Positions 45,013-56,245 of a stretch of DNA of 64,000 bases are shown here, piece after piece (position 1 is the first letter of the stretch; every line of letters begins with the position of its first letter). The position numbers and the translations under genes are program-made. The DNA lies in NCBI GenBank assembly GCA_964036665.1, contig OZ038528.1:17285245-17349244 (forward strand), read 5' to 3'. This DNA comes from Gordius sp. MW1 (taxonomy: Eukaryota > Nematomorpha > Gordioida > Gordea > Gordiidae). A model generated the notes under the pieces. It worked only from the letters and a program-made list of their open reading frames with translations. It did not search any database and had not been told where the DNA came from.

Positions 45013-45203
45013 CGTAGAGAGATAATTGGAGTGCGAAGTATCTCGAGCGATAAGTAAATTACCGAATGGTAAAATGTTACTGGTAATGCCTCGAACAATT
45101 TAATTAGTTTTAGCCTATATTGTCGTTCTGTATATACGACTATCATTCTTACTATTCTCATGTCCCTTCCTAATGCCAAATAAGAATATTCCGCGTTCCA
45201 ACA
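45013..45203 (+). repeat. 5' LTR of Gypsy element 2
   Basis: 191 bp beginning CGTAGAGAGATAATTGG (expected TG mutated to CG) and ending TTCCAACA. GTGGCGACGTCAAGG, a likely primer-binding site, follows. Confidence 0.9.
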
Positions 45204-45616
45204 GTGGCGACGTCAAGGAGAAACCTACGCGGTGATGCAGAAGTACAAGATAACTGATAACATTAACGTATTTATGCCCAATTTGAGCTATTCCTAAGGA
45301 ACGTGAATAAGCTTGAGACAGAGTAGCAAAAAGCGGCGTTACTTTTAAGCAGCCTCGATGGGGAGACACTCCAATTAGTATTAGAGGACCATAGACCGCA
45401 AGATCTTACAGGAATTTCATACGAAGAAGCTAAGGGCCGGTCATAATATACGATTCAACTTCAAGCGCCATATTTTTGTTTGTCTAAATATGCGATATAC
45501 ATGTCGTGGAATCAACAATTTTAGTTTAGTTACCATATGAATATGCATTGATAAGCGTAATTAAATGATAAATATTTGTTTTATGAGCAAAAACACAAAA
45601 ACAGAACAAAAATGAA

Positions 45617-46010
45617 GTGACGCTCGTATTAAGACGCGGCTATGTTTTAACATGCATTCGCTTTTTTAATCTAGTTTCAAAATCGCGTATTAAGACGCAC
45701 CCGAAGACACAACTAAAGAAATTATTCCAGAGGAATTCATGCGTGATGGCCAAGAGGTATGTATTCTCAAAAATTCGAGAAGACCAGGGAGAGACGATAG
45801 ACGTGTATGCAAATAGACTCAAGGCCGCAGCTAACAGCTGCAACTTCGGAAACGAAGAATTGCAAAACAGAATTATTGACCAATTCATTATAGGATTACG
45901 CGATAGAAGCTTATAGACAAGGCTGTTGGCAGAAAACGAGATCAAATGGGACCGCCTACGAGAGCTGGCGTTAACTGCCGAGAGGGCAAATGGGGGGGGG
46001 GGGGGTTAGC
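45617..46010 (+). pseudogene. Gag fragment of Gypsy element 2
   Basis: MAKRYVFSKIREDQGETIDV starts within the 45617-45916 frame. It continues YANRLKAAANSCNFGNEELQ and RIIDQFIIGLRD, a capsid segment typical of Ty3/Gypsy Gag. A TAG follows, then RLLAENEIKWDRLRELAL in frame. The poly-G run near 45992 disrupts the rest, and a zinc knuckle is not evident. Confidence 0.75.
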
Positions 46011-46129
46011 ACCTTGCAGGAGGTGTCAGAAGGGAGTGGAGCGTAGTGGCAAGACGAGAAGCGTGGCCTGGGCGGGTCCGGAATCCCAGGTTAAACCAAG
46101 CTTCAGATGTGTTAACAGTAGATATATAT

Positions 46130-46500
46130 ATTAATAACGAGTTGTTCCAATTTAGCTTCGATTCCGGCGCTACTGTATCAATATTATGGGCGCGAAGATG
46201 GGCGAAGGTGATCCCACGCAACTAAGAGCCCGTCCCGACGGTGTACGCATACGGCCAGATAAAGATCGTAGCCAAGGTGCAAGCTTATGTCCGAATGGGT
46301 AACACGAGAAAACAGCTGCCCTTATTGTTAGCAGACGTAGCTAGACCGCCGTTGTACGGGACCGACATTTGGCGAAGAATACGTTGGAACTTGAAAGCAG
46401 CGGCTTTACGGTTTGCGGTTTACGTGGAAGACCGAAGGATACCAAGTCCGCCAGCACGTTATGAAACAATGAGAGGGCCAGCAAAACGAATTCCCTAAAG
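46130..46500 (+). pseudogene. Protease region of Gypsy element 2
   Basis: NELFQFSFDSGATVSIL carries the DSG active-site triad of a retropepsin. The segment ends GTDIWRRI, corresponding to the usual G[RT]DWL-like end. A stop lies near 46222. Confidence 0.75.
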
Positions 46501-46549
46501 CAGCCAAGGATTAAGGGTGGAAGTACCGTTAAAAGAGGGCATAGATCCC

Positions 46550-47315
46550 GTATTTTTCCCCTCACGATGGGTGCCGATGGCTTGGAAGAAAGAAGTCAAA
46601 AAGAAATGAATAAATGGGTCAGAGACAAACTAATAGAGCCAATCGATTTCTCAAGATGGGCCAGTCCAGTGGTACCCGTAAAAAAAGCGATGGGAGTCTA
46701 CGATTATGCATTGATTACCGGTTTACGATAAATAAATACGCACAATGTTTATTGTACCCCTTACCAAAAATCGATGATTTGTTAAATAAACTCGATAACG
46801 CATGTTGTTATCGAAGCTGGACCTAACTAAAGCTTACTTATAGCTGGAGTTGGGTCCAGAGATTAGCCAATGATTGACGATCTCCACGCACAAAGACTTA
46901 TTTAAAGTTAACCGTATGCCTTTTGGCTTAAATTGTGCCGGCTATTTTCCAAAAAACAATGGATCAAATATTAGGAGGCATGGAGGGAGTAGTGGTATAC
47001 ACCGACGATATACTAATTGCAGGGGAACGGAAGAAGTCCACAACGAACGGCTACTCAAGGTACTGGAAACGTTACAAAAATGGGGGTTCGTGCCAAACAT
47101 ATCCAAGAGCATCTTATGGGCTAAGGAAGTAGCATTTTTGGGATACTTTATAAGTAACAAGGGAATTCAAATCAACAATAATAAAGCCGAACTAGTCACG
47201 CAATGGAAAAATTTAACAAACAAAATTGAAATAAAATCGTTTCTTGGGTTACATATTTTTCAAAGTTCATTAAGAACTACGCCAAAATCGTGCATTCTAT
47301 TCAAAAACTCATGAA
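46550..47315 (+). pseudogene. Reverse transcriptase of Gypsy element 2
   Basis: Segments across three frames give KKSDGSLRLCIDYR, YPLPKIDDLLNKLDNA, LFKVNRMPFGLNCAG and VVVYTDDILIAGE (the YTDD catalytic pair, near 47005). EVAFLGYFISNKGIQI marks the thumb. The first catalytic aspartate region (near 46815) is damaged: SWT*LKLTYSW stands where LDL..GY is expected. Not functional. Confidence 0.85.
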
Positions 47316-47321
47316 AAAAAT

Positions 47322-47660
47322 GTGACGTACCACTGGCGTGGAGAACAACAAGTTGCATTTGACGCTAAGATGTCCGCGCTTACGAAGGCCCCCGTGCTAG
47401 CATACTTTAATGGAAATTTGGAGACAGGCCTGATAGTAGACGCCTCGGGTACAGGGTTAGGGGCTATCTTACAGCTACGTGCACCATGGGAGAATTGGAG
47501 AATGGCTGCCTATGCTTCAAGAGCGTTAAACGATAGTGAAAGTCGATATTCCACGATCAAACGGGAGGCGCTGGCGGTGGTCTATTGGCTAAAAAAGTTC
47601 AATGAATATATACAAGGACGAAGCGTTACTATTATGACGGATCATAGACCGGTAGTATAA
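47322..47660 (+). pseudogene. RNase H of Gypsy element 2
   Basis: LETGLIVDASGTGLGAILQL, AAYASRALNDSESRYSTIKR and REALAVVYWLKKFNEYI are standard RNase H landmarks with D, E and D (MTDHRPVV) all present. The frame of 112 codons is open, so this part is well preserved. Confidence 0.85.
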
Positions 47661-47989
47661 ATATTTGACCAAAGCAAAAGGGGCAAGGAACAATAGTCTC
47701 CACGACTAACTAGGTGGGCGCTCATGGTAGATTACACGACCAAGTTTGAGTACAACAAGGGATCCGAAAACGCGGCAGATGTCCAGAAAACCGAACGAAC
47801 ACGCGTATCATGTTAGCGAGGAAATGCCAGAAGACACTACAAATCCATTTATATCATTGGACGTGGTGAGACAACACACCTTGGACGATCCAGGGCTACG
47901 TCAGTTAAAAGAGTGGATAAGAGGTAAACAAAACACAATGATCACTTATGGGCTAAAACGCTCCTACGAAAGACAGAGTCAAAAACATA

Positions 47990-48860
47990 ATCTTTTACAA
48001 AGAGCGACGAATATTAATTTCGGCCAAGTTAAGAGGAGCCTTTAGAGACTACATAGGGGCCACGTGGGTATCAAGCGAATGCATGAAGTGGCGTGGCAGT
48101 ATATATGGTGGCCTACTCTCGACGATGACTTATTGAGCGTAGCAAAAGGGTACCGAAATTGCAATTACACGGCCGCGGCGGCGAAGAAGGCACCGTTTAT
48201 AGAGTGTCAACCTAGATAGACCGTGGTTCATGTACATATTGATATCATGGGCTCTCTCAGGGGTAAGTCATACCTGGTTATAGTAGACAATAGCTCCAAA
48301 TGGGTAGAGGTGTTTAATAGGAAACACCACATCGATCACCATTATAAAAAAGAACTTGCCAAAGCCACCATTTTTAATATCAAATAATGGGCCGAAATTT
48401 AAAGGGCATGAATTACAGAACATTTGCAAGATAATAGGTATTAATCAGCGATAGACAGCCCCTTACCATCCTGCGTCCAACGGTCTGGCAGAAAGGTACA
48501 TACGATTAATTAAAGAAGCCATTATGAGAAACGAGTCGGAAGTAGGGCTAAGTAGATTTTTGGAAAACTACAGAGCTACAAAACACCCCACAAGCAATAA
48601 AAGCCCAGCCGAGGTGATGCTAAAAAGGCGTGTGCGAACCGAACGGGAGGTATTGAGGGAAACCGTACCACAATAATGGTTAGAGGCCGGGAACCCACGT
48701 ATTCAACGTAGGAGATATGGTTTGGGTGCGCATGCTCTTGAGGCCAAGCAAATGGGTAGAGGGCATTATAAAAGCCAAGCACGGTAGGCGTTCCTACGAT
48801 GTGTGGGCACAGGGAATAAAGCACCATTGACATGTGGATCAAGTAAGGACATGGAAAATC
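47990..48860 (+). pseudogene. Integrase of Gypsy element 2
   Basis: GHVGIKRMHEVAWQYIWWP is the HHCC zinc-binding start. The paired cysteines survive as YRNCNY, with one lost. VHIDIMGSLRGKSYLVIVDN has the first catalytic aspartate, followed by SSKWVEVF. The DNGP.F block survives only in pieces with stops (near 48390), and the HP..NG..ER block is shifted (near 48465-48500). Dead. Confidence 0.8.
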
Positions 48861-49056
48861 CTGGATTGGACCACACTGGGACAAGAGAACGGGTGGCCGC
48901 AAAGGATATCGTCAGAAGGGGAAGGGGGAACAAGTGCTCCAAGGGAACAAATTCAAAACCAGTCTAGAACGCATAGAGAAGAACCTAGATATCCGCCGCG
49001 TAGTCGGAAACCGCCAGCATTTCTTAAGGATTTTGTCTGTGAAAGGAGGGGGGGAC

Positions 49057-49260
49057 TGTAGAGAGGTAATTGGAGTGCGAAGTGCCTCGGGCGATAAGCA
49101 AATTACCGAATGTTAATAAGTTTCTGGTAATGCCTCGAGTGACAATTAAATTACCCTTGATTGGTTTTAGCGTATATTGTCGTTCTGTATATACGATTAT
49201 CATTCTCACAATTTTTATTTTCCTTCCTAACGCCAGATAATAATATTCTGCGTTTCAGCA
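49057..49260 (+). repeat. 3' LTR of Gypsy element 2
   Basis: 204 bp from TGTAGAGAGGTAATTGG to GCGTTTCAGCA; pairs with 45013-45203. Confidence 0.9.
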
Positions 49261-49265
49261 ATAAT

Positions 49266-50480
49266 AAGAAAATTAGTATAAGATTATTAAACTAGTTACA
49301 TATTAAAATGACAATATTAATCCAATAAATTTTTTTAAACATATAATTAATGATTTATTATTTAATAAAAAGAGTTACCTATTTTGTGAATGCGAGATTA
49401 ATAAATTAAAAAAGTAAGAATTATAAATATTGGGAAAAGATTCCGCTATAAAAAAATTAAATTTATTCCATATTATTAAAAAATGTGCTAAATAGGGGTT
49501 CTGTACCCTATTAAATTAAACTATAATCTTTAAGGGAATAAATGTAATAAATAAATTTTGAAAACAATCATAATGATTATATCCTTTATACAGCTAAAAA
49601 TAATTACTGGAGCCTATCATTCCTACTATTTACAACAAATAATAGTATTAAATTTATTAAATGTAAATGATACATTCAAACTAATATAAAAGCTCCTTTA
49701 ATTTTATCTCTTGACAATTTTGAATAATCTAAAATATTCTCCTTTAACGATTGATTATTTCTTTTCCTATCTGTCGCAAAAGATTTTTTGGCCAAAACAA
49801 ATAATTTTTCATCTGATTTGTCCTGCATTCTTTTATCTTGTCAAGAGAGCATTTCAAAAAACCTATGAATTAAAATATAAAATGAATTTTTATTCTATAT
49901 ATATAATTATAAAATTCATCTGATTGATCTTTTCCTAAAGCATTTTTTTCCCCTTTCGTTTTCTTAATAGGTGAATTAGAAATGTCCTTTAAAGGAGAAG
50001 TCTGTTTTCTATCTATTTTTCTCTATAGTAAATTTATTGGTTACATATTAAAAGAATAAATAATATAAATTAAGTTTTGTAAATAATAATCTTAATAAAA
50101 TCAATAAAGGTTTATGGGTCACCTGTGCTGGAAAATTAAAAATTGTTGGAAGGGCATCTTTTCTCAATTAATAATAGTTTGTCTAAGTTGGATAGAATAT
50201 TTCTGGGGCTAGAATATTTTGTTAATCCAAACTCTTATGGAAAGAATATTGTTTATACCCACTTCTTCTGCTGGAACAAAATGGCACAGCGCAAAATGTC
50301 ATAGTTGAAATACACCAGTTATGGTGGAATTTTTGATACAAAATTTACCATATGGAACATATGGTATGAGCAGTTTATCTAGTCTATGGTTCCGACGGCG
50401 CATCCTAAAAATGTCACAGGTGCTCAAAAAAAATTAATAATAGGCTTGAAAAAGGCCAAATAGGCTATAATTATATATGG
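49266..50480. other. AT-rich DNA
   Basis: No gene or defined repeat is supported. Confidence 0.35.
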
Positions 50481-50482
50481 AT

Positions 50483-50815
50483 AAATCATAGAAAATTTTT
50501 TTTATTCACACTCTGGCCAGGGGTCATTTTTCCCATTGGTCAGTAGCCGCAGACGGTCAAATAACCTACATTTATATAAGGGCAAAATATAGAAAAAAAT
50601 TTCAATTGACACTTTGGCCAATGATCATTTATATCGATTGGTCAGCAGTCAGCAGACGGCTAAAAATCGTATAAATACATAAGGGCTAAATATTAATAAT
50701 TTTAAGGCAATCCAATCACACTTTGGCCAGTGGACATTTTTTTCATTGGTTAGTAGCCAGGAGATGGCGAAAAAGCCTAAAGATATTATTAATGCAAAAT
50801 TTAGATAAATAACAA
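50483..50815. repeat. Three degenerate ~112-bp tandem units
   Basis: Each unit has a CACTYTGGCCARNGNNCAT block, a CATTGGTCAGTAGCC-like block and an AGACGGC/AGATGGC block. They occur at about 50508-50550, 50618-50660 and 50728-50775. The units have diverged. Confidence 0.75.
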
Positions 50816-50829
50816 AAAGCAAAAAAAAA

Positions 50830-50900
50830 TTTGTCCTCACGGAGATTCGAACTGATTATAGTGTAGGCAAAAGCCCCGCAAGGGGGGGGGGAGGCGCAAA
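50830..50900 (-). ncRNA. Pol III-like tRNA-derived fragment
   Basis: On the minus strand CAGTTCGAATCTCCGTGAGGA resembles a tRNA T-arm plus acceptor 3' half with a B box, followed by a T-run. No convincing 5' half is seen; perhaps a SINE remnant. Confidence 0.25.
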
Positions 50901-52240
50901 AAGTGTACTATGTATTTTAAATGAGGCAAATGCAGCAAGTGCTCAAATAGGCTTTAAAAAAATTTGCCCCCACCGATATGCAAACTCATATTAATGGAGG
51001 CATATGTCCTTTTTAGGGGGTGCGGTGAGACGTGGGAAAGATTTGTTTCCTCGAAATCCCAAGCGCTAGCTAATGACCGCTGGGTGCCTTTCATTTTTCG
51101 ACCTCGCCCAAACCCAAATTCGATTTTTATTTTTGTGTCTCGACTGTTACATTTATATGTTTGTCAGCTTGTCTAGCTTGTTGCTTTATAATGGAAGATA
51201 ATTTGCGAAACTGACTAATCAATTCTTTATACAATGATAATAATCGTTGTTAAATTCTCATTTGTCTAACCCTGGCCCGAGGCCAAAATCCTTTTTTAAA
51301 TGCTTCCGCCTTGTCCTGTACTGTCAACTTTTAGTTTTTTTTATTCGCTCTGGAAACTTATACTTCTGTCCCCTCCCTCTTTCTAATTTCTATTCAATTT
51401 ATGGGCTCGCTTTTCGTATCCTCTCCGTCCTGTCCTGTCCTGTTTTGTCCAACTTTTCATTTTTTTAAATTGCTGAAATTTATGGGCTTGCCTTTGGTTG
51501 TTCTGCTGTGGCCCCGTCCTTAATTTAAAAGTTTTACAAAAGCGAACTGCAGAATAATTTAAAAAATTGAAAGTTGGACAGGACTGGAAAGGACTGACAG
51601 GGTAGGACAACCAAAAGGAAATCCATAAAATGCATAGCAATTAGAAATTAATCAAATAACAAGACCCCCCATGCTTAGGTGATATGAAGTTTTTTAATAG
51701 AGCGTGTACTTTATATTTGTTGTTTCTGGGTATAAAATAGTGTTGTAAAAACGGCTGGCTGGTTCATCGTATTGCTAAGCTTAGTTATTAGTGTTTATTT
51801 TCACCCAGCCTTTTTAGTGCTAGGTGAAATTTCTTGGGAGGGCTTCGGCGTTTGGCGTTTTATAAAAAAAAACAAAAGCCTTTTGGGTGCATTTCATTGG
51901 GGACCTTTGGCGTTTTAGCTTTGGGTGAATAATTTTATTAACCTTTTGGTTTGGTTTTGGTTATTTTGAGTGGGGAATGCAAATGTATAAATTTTTTATG
52001 TTTATAATATTTGCTGTATTTAGATTTAGGTAATGAACCTTTGATTAAAGTAAAATAAAAATGAATGTATTATTTCGTCACTTAGTGGAAACTTTTCACA
52101 TTGTGATGTCATAATGACTAAAATCATAATCTAATCTATAGTAAATTATAGTCAATTATTATAGATTTTTTTTTTTTTAAATTTTTATTAGGTAAAATCT
52201 ATATATGAAAAATATAAAACACGATCAATAAATAAATAAA
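50901..52240. other. Repeat debris, no genes
   Basis: AGTGTTGTAAAAACGGCTGG at 51747 is the left end of another TAGTGTTGTAA-family element; its right end was not found. CTGTCCTGTCCTGT-type pyrimidine motifs at 51430 and GGACAGGACTGGAAAGGACTG at 51577 are inverted relative to each other, suggesting an old hairpin (about 51290-51640). Confidence 0.4.
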
Positions 52241-52248
52241 AAGCGTGA

Positions 52249-52788
52249 CTACTCGTCATCTTCATCGAGGGCCAGAGGCCAGGTGTCGGAAAATGCCTTA
52301 TAATTGTATTTGGCAATTAAAATTCCTATTTTTTGGCGCAAAAGAAAACTTGCTGAGTATTTTCCTTCGGGGGATCTCTTTCCCATCAATTTAAAGAAGG
52401 CTAATGCCTGTTTGCCAAAAGTGGCAGAACAAGAAGCCACGATAGGGATAAAAATTTTAGAAGGAATTATATCACGGTATTTATGAGTTTTGCGTGCTTC
52501 CGCTAGAGCTAATGGGTCAGCGTTATTGTTAGAGGGTGCAAATACGTCGATGCAGGTAAAGTCCCAAGATAGGAACTTACCATCCTCCCATGGAATTGTG
52601 GATGTTCTATCGGGGCGCATTCTACCCTCAAGAGTGGGTTCAGATGGTTCGAGAATAAAAGGGAAGCCGGCTTTTAGTAAAGCGGTGAGTGCCATATCTT
52701 GACTAATCTCTTTTGTTATCATTACTTTATCGACTTGCCCTTTCCACGTGACACGGGGTCGTTCTCTTCCTCTCTTGCCCCATATCAA
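52249..52788 (-). CDS. Intact chimeric ORF from two non-LTR retroelement tails, 179 aa
   Basis: Residues about 1-35 (MIWGKRGRERPRVTWKGQVD and ITKEISQDMALT) match the tail of the RTE LINE here, where 19075-19160 reads GRGR-RVTWIEQVYKVMKTKEISQDMALT. Residues about 36-179 are a different module: EPTLEGRMRPDRTSTIPWED, then WDFTCIDVFAPSN, KYRDIIPSKIFIPIV and LGMGKR-like LMGKRSPEGKYSASFLLRQK, ending LDEDDE. That module resembles the C-terminal segment found after RT domains in some animal non-LTR retroelements (RPDG..-W....WDFTC.DT.APS). The frame is uninterrupted, unlike every other LINE piece in the window. No RT or endonuclease is present. It may be a captured host gene or a recent 3' fragment. 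The first M is preceded by AT-rich DNA. Confidence 0.6.
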   Translation of the reverse strand: MIWGKRGRERPRVTWKGQVDKVMITKEISQDMALTALLKAGFPFILEPSEPTLEGRMRPDRTSTIPWEDGKFLSWDFTCIDVFAPSNNNADPLALAEARKTHKYRDIIPSKIFIPIVASCSATFGKQALAFFKLMGKRSPEGKYSASFLLRQKIGILIAKYNYKAFSDTWPLALDEDDE

Positions 52789-53559
52789 TTAAAATAAATT
52801 TTTTAAATTAAATTTCATTTATGAAATAAGTTGTATTACTAAATATAATATTTATATATATGAAGTTTTAGCATCACACTAGATATAGATGGCGCTATAT
52901 TTAAAGAAATTTGTCATCTTTAAGAACAATATACCAAAATATGCGAAAAGTATGCCGGCCGATTATTCATGTTGAACACAACAGAATTTTAAAACATTAT
53001 CTTCTATATTTTACTTTATTATTTCCATTGACTTTCTCAAGCGCGCTGCGCACAGTTAATCTTTGAGCTAGACTCAGACATATCACCACCCCCCATCTAC
53101 TAATCCACCTTCTTTCCCTTCTCTCGTTGCAACATTGCCATATAATATATAATTTAAGTTAAGTAATTAAACATTTTTAAGACGCCTTTAACAATATTGA
53201 GAAGGCACAACTACGCGTGGAGCTTGGGCTGGCTAGCCTCCGAACATTTTATAATAAATTATATCATCTAAATTCTCTTCTTTTTTTGTGCTGCTCATTA
53301 ACGTGTAACATGTTTTGTTATGATTTTGACTCTACTATGGATGAAAGTGATGTTTTTTCTTATGACCAAAACCGGACAATAACTGGCGTTTTTTGGCGCC
53401 AAGATCACACATCAAAGCATTCATTTATTAATTGCTTAATTATGGAAGTCCAACAAATCTCGCCTTATTTATCAGACGAAGAGGAAGAAGCAGGAAGCTC
53501 AGGAGTCGAAATTTCATCGCAGGCGGTTGTACAGATCGATTGAATGAGTAAAAAAAGCC
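52789..53559. other. AT-rich DNA and unassigned frame
   Basis: A 108-codon plus frame at 53217-53543 ends with an acidic segment (LSDEEEEAGSSG). It may be an upstream part of the MULE-like gene, but nothing identifies it. Confidence 0.3.
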
Positions 53560-53934
53560 ACCTATGATAATGAGTGTGAGGCAAAAAGGGCTCTTAAAGC
53601 CGAAAATATATGGGGTTTTTGGGACCGAAATGAAACTGAGGAAGGCATTAAGATGTATTACAGGTAATGTACTTCTAAAATGGGACTTCAAATTACCTAC
53701 AATACATTCATTGCTTTTTTAAGAATGAATGGATCAATAAGAATAATACATCGTACATTGGTTATCGACTTTATACTCCAACCACAAACAACTGTTTGGA
53801 ATCAACTAATAGGACTATAAAAGATTATTATACGTTAAGAGAAAGAATCCCTCTTGCTCGTTTTAAAATTGTAGCGATGGATATGGTTAAAAAGTGGTCC
53901 GTATGTTACCAACTACAACAAATCACAATAGCAT

Positions 53935-55074
53935 TAGAGAACTGCACGGGTGACCCGACCCGGACCCGACCCGATGGTCGGGTTCGGGTCAAAAATTTTG
54001 AAATATCTTCGGGTCGGGTTTGGGTTGAAAATTTTGAAAAGCTTTTGGGTCGGGTTCGGGTTAAAAATTTTAATGTGCTTTCGGGTCGGGCCGGGTTGGA
54101 TTTAAAGTGTCGGGTCACGGGTTATGAATCTTACATTGCAGAATACACGAGACATATCTTTAACAATAATGCTATTATGTATAATATTTTTTAATTAATA
54201 TCGAAATTTATAATTGAAGATCATTCATTAAGTTAATATAAATTACTTTTGTTTTTTTTTAAATCTAATTGTTTTAATTTGAACGCAAATTTAAATTTGA
54301 CTCGAGAAAATATCAACAAAATAATATTTTTAAATTGTATTTAAATAATGTGAAGTGGTAGTTATTTATTAGTTTAAGCTACATAAATATATATTCATAA
54401 AACAAATAAGATTATGTTTAAATTTATTAAATGATTCATTTACAAAACTCTATATTTCAAATTGAATGTGACCTGATACTGATTGCTATCATATTAATTT
54501 ATATATATATATATCTATAATAAATCATGAAAATAAATTTAGTAATCAAAATCTGTGGAATTAATTAGTTTCATAAATCGCACTTTAATTTGTTGGTTAA
54601 ATTTTAAACACCCTCATGGGAGTAGCCCGGAAATTGAAATTAGAGGGGGCAATAATGATTAAGGGAGGGGCAAACTGAACATTTTTTTATTTTTAGCCAT
54701 AATTTGATAAAATATCTAAGATTTTTCAAATTTAGACGGGGGCAGCCGCCCCTCCCTGCCACCCCCTGGCTACACCCATGCACCCCGCAATTTTTTTTAC
54801 TCTCGCGTTGGATACCAAAATTTGAAACACGTTCGGAAGCGATTCGGTTAAAATTTTTTTAACACTTTCGGGTCGGGCCGAATCGGGTTCGGTTTAAAAT
54901 TTTAAAATGCTTTCGGGTCGGGTTCGGGTTAAAAATTTGAAAATGCTTTTAAGTCGGGTCGGGTTCGGGTTGAAAAATTTAAAGTGCTTTCGGGTCGGGT
55001 CGGGTCCGGGTTAAAAATTTAAAAAAAATTTTGGGTCGGGGCAGGTTCGGGAAAAATGACTTTGCAGTTCTCTA
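53935..55074. mobile_element. GGGTCGGGTTC-rich hAT-like element, copy 2 (perfect TSD)
   Basis: A 1140-bp element with ends TAGAGAACTGCA and TGCAGTTCTCTA. It is flanked by AATAGCAT at 53927-53934 and 55075-55082. About 190 bp at each end repeat TCGGGTTCGGGT-type motifs separated by AAAATTTT spacers. The interior is the inverted equivalent of 31993-33028 and contains a CATGGGAGTAGCCCGG-type MITE at 54615-54782. Confidence 0.95.
54615..54782. mobile_element. Nested GGCGTAGCC-type MITE
   Basis: The ends are CATGGGAGTAGCCCGG and CTGGCTACACCCATG. The same insertion is visible, more decayed, at 32236-32391 in the sister element. The MITE therefore inserted before these two copies of the host element separated. 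Confidence 0.85.
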
Positions 55075-55464
55075 AATAGCATCTATTCCAACAATTTCAA
55101 CAAAGCTTTGGACAGAACGCTACCAATGGGCAAAGCTCAACAAAAATGCTATAATGTACAACAATAAAAATAAAAAAAATTATATTGTACCTGCCAAAAG
55201 AAGTCAATCAATATATCAAGATGACAATCAGACTAGGCCTCCTATGAGGATTTCAAAAAGCAAAATTTTATGGCGTGGCCCATAACCTTCCTTGAAGAAA
55301 GCCATATGTGGCAAAAGGGTCAATGCAGTTGCCCCTCATTTCACAATAATTACATCTGCAAGCATATAATAGGATTAGCCTCAACACTAAAATTCTGCAA
55401 ACCTCCTATGGAAGCTAATAATGTCACAATAAGAGAGAAGACGAGGAAGACCTTCCGAAGCTAA

Positions 55465-55790
55465 AAAAGCTTTGATAGTCCAATAAATATATATATAAAG
55501 CCCAGCGTATTATAATTATATTTTGTAGTTGAATAAAATCTCTATCAATTATCCTATTAGCTATTTAGATTGTTTTATATGTAAAGCCATTGTAGAACAT
55601 GAAGGGTATTTCTTCACCTATAAATAAATAATCATAATCTTCTTTATCTAAATCTAAAATAAATTATTTTTTATATTATAACTATACAAAATTGAAATAT
55701 TATAATTTTCAACTTTAAATTTTGGTAGTTCAAATTCCCATTAAAACTTACCTTCAAATTTTCAACACTTTTTTGTGTCATAAATAAAAC
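55465..55790. other. AT-rich DNA
   Basis: Nothing supported. Confidence 0.35.
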
Positions 55791-55794
55791 TTTG

Positions 55795-56245
55795 AATTAA
55801 AAAACTTAGTATTTTAAATTAATAACTTAGCACTTCAAAATAAAAAACCTAGCATTTTTATATTTTAACTTAGCATTTTTAAAAATTAAACATTTTTTTT
55901 GAAATTATTAGCATTAAAACTTTGCTTATTTTAGCTTAAAACCTTATTATCTTATATTTTTTTAATACTTAGTATTTTGAGTAAAATTAATAGCTTTTTT
56001 TTTAAATAAAATACTTAGCATATTAATAAAAAAACCTAGCATATCAAAACAAAAACTTAGCAATATAATAATAAAAACTTAACATTTTAATGAAAAACTT
56101 ATCATATTTTGAAAATAAAAAACTTAACATTCCCTTTAAAAAACTTAGCATTTAGATTAAAATACTTAACATAAAATACTTCGCAAGCACTTTAATTAAA
56201 ATACTTAGCATAAATTACTTAGCAATTTGTAATTTTTTACTTAGC
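55795..56245. repeat. ACTTAGCA short-motif array
   Basis: More than fifteen copies of AAAACTTAGCATTT-like motif (AACTTAGCA, TACTTAGCA) at 15-35 bp spacing. It matches the arrays that flank the foldback element at 40605-40935 and 42715-42812. Confidence 0.8.

Larger units (their letters stand above)
45013..49260 (+). mobile_element. Complete but inactive Ty3/Gypsy retrotransposon 2
   Basis: A 4.25-kb element with LTRs at both ends. The 5-bp target duplication ATAAT lies at 45008-45012 and 49261-49265. Domain order is gag, protease, RT, RNase H, integrase. AAAGGAGGGGGGGAC before the 3' LTR is the polypurine tract. Coding frames carry many stops and shifts. LTR divergence, including a ~13-bp indel, is greater than in Gypsy element 1, so this insertion is older. 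It is more GC-rich than its flanks. Confidence 0.95.
53560..55464 (+). pseudogene. MULE-like transposase pseudogene split by a hAT-like element
   Basis: Pieces on the plus strand run in order. First is CEAKRALKAENIWGFWDRNE with GIKMYYR (53578-53665), like the N-terminal zinc-binding region of animal MULE-type proteins. Next is NEWINKNNTSYIGYRLYTPT with CLESTNRTIKDYYTLRERIP (about 53728-53855), the segment after the transposase core. After the 53935-55074 insertion, CSCPSFHNNYICKHIIGLA (55327-55380) is a SWIM zinc finger, C-X-C-Xn-C-X-H. The DDE catalytic core is missing between the first two parts, and frames shift. MULE transposases cut and paste Mutator-like elements; this one is not functional. 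Confidence 0.75.

Noticed and set aside
48576-48902. Minus-strand frame of 108 codons
   Set aside because: Shadow of the integrase region of Gypsy element 2.
53906-54118. Frame with repeated TRTRPE/KFLTRTRPKS motifs
   Set aside because: It is a translation of the GGGTCGGGTTC array of a non-coding hAT-like element; the same holds at 32051-32317.
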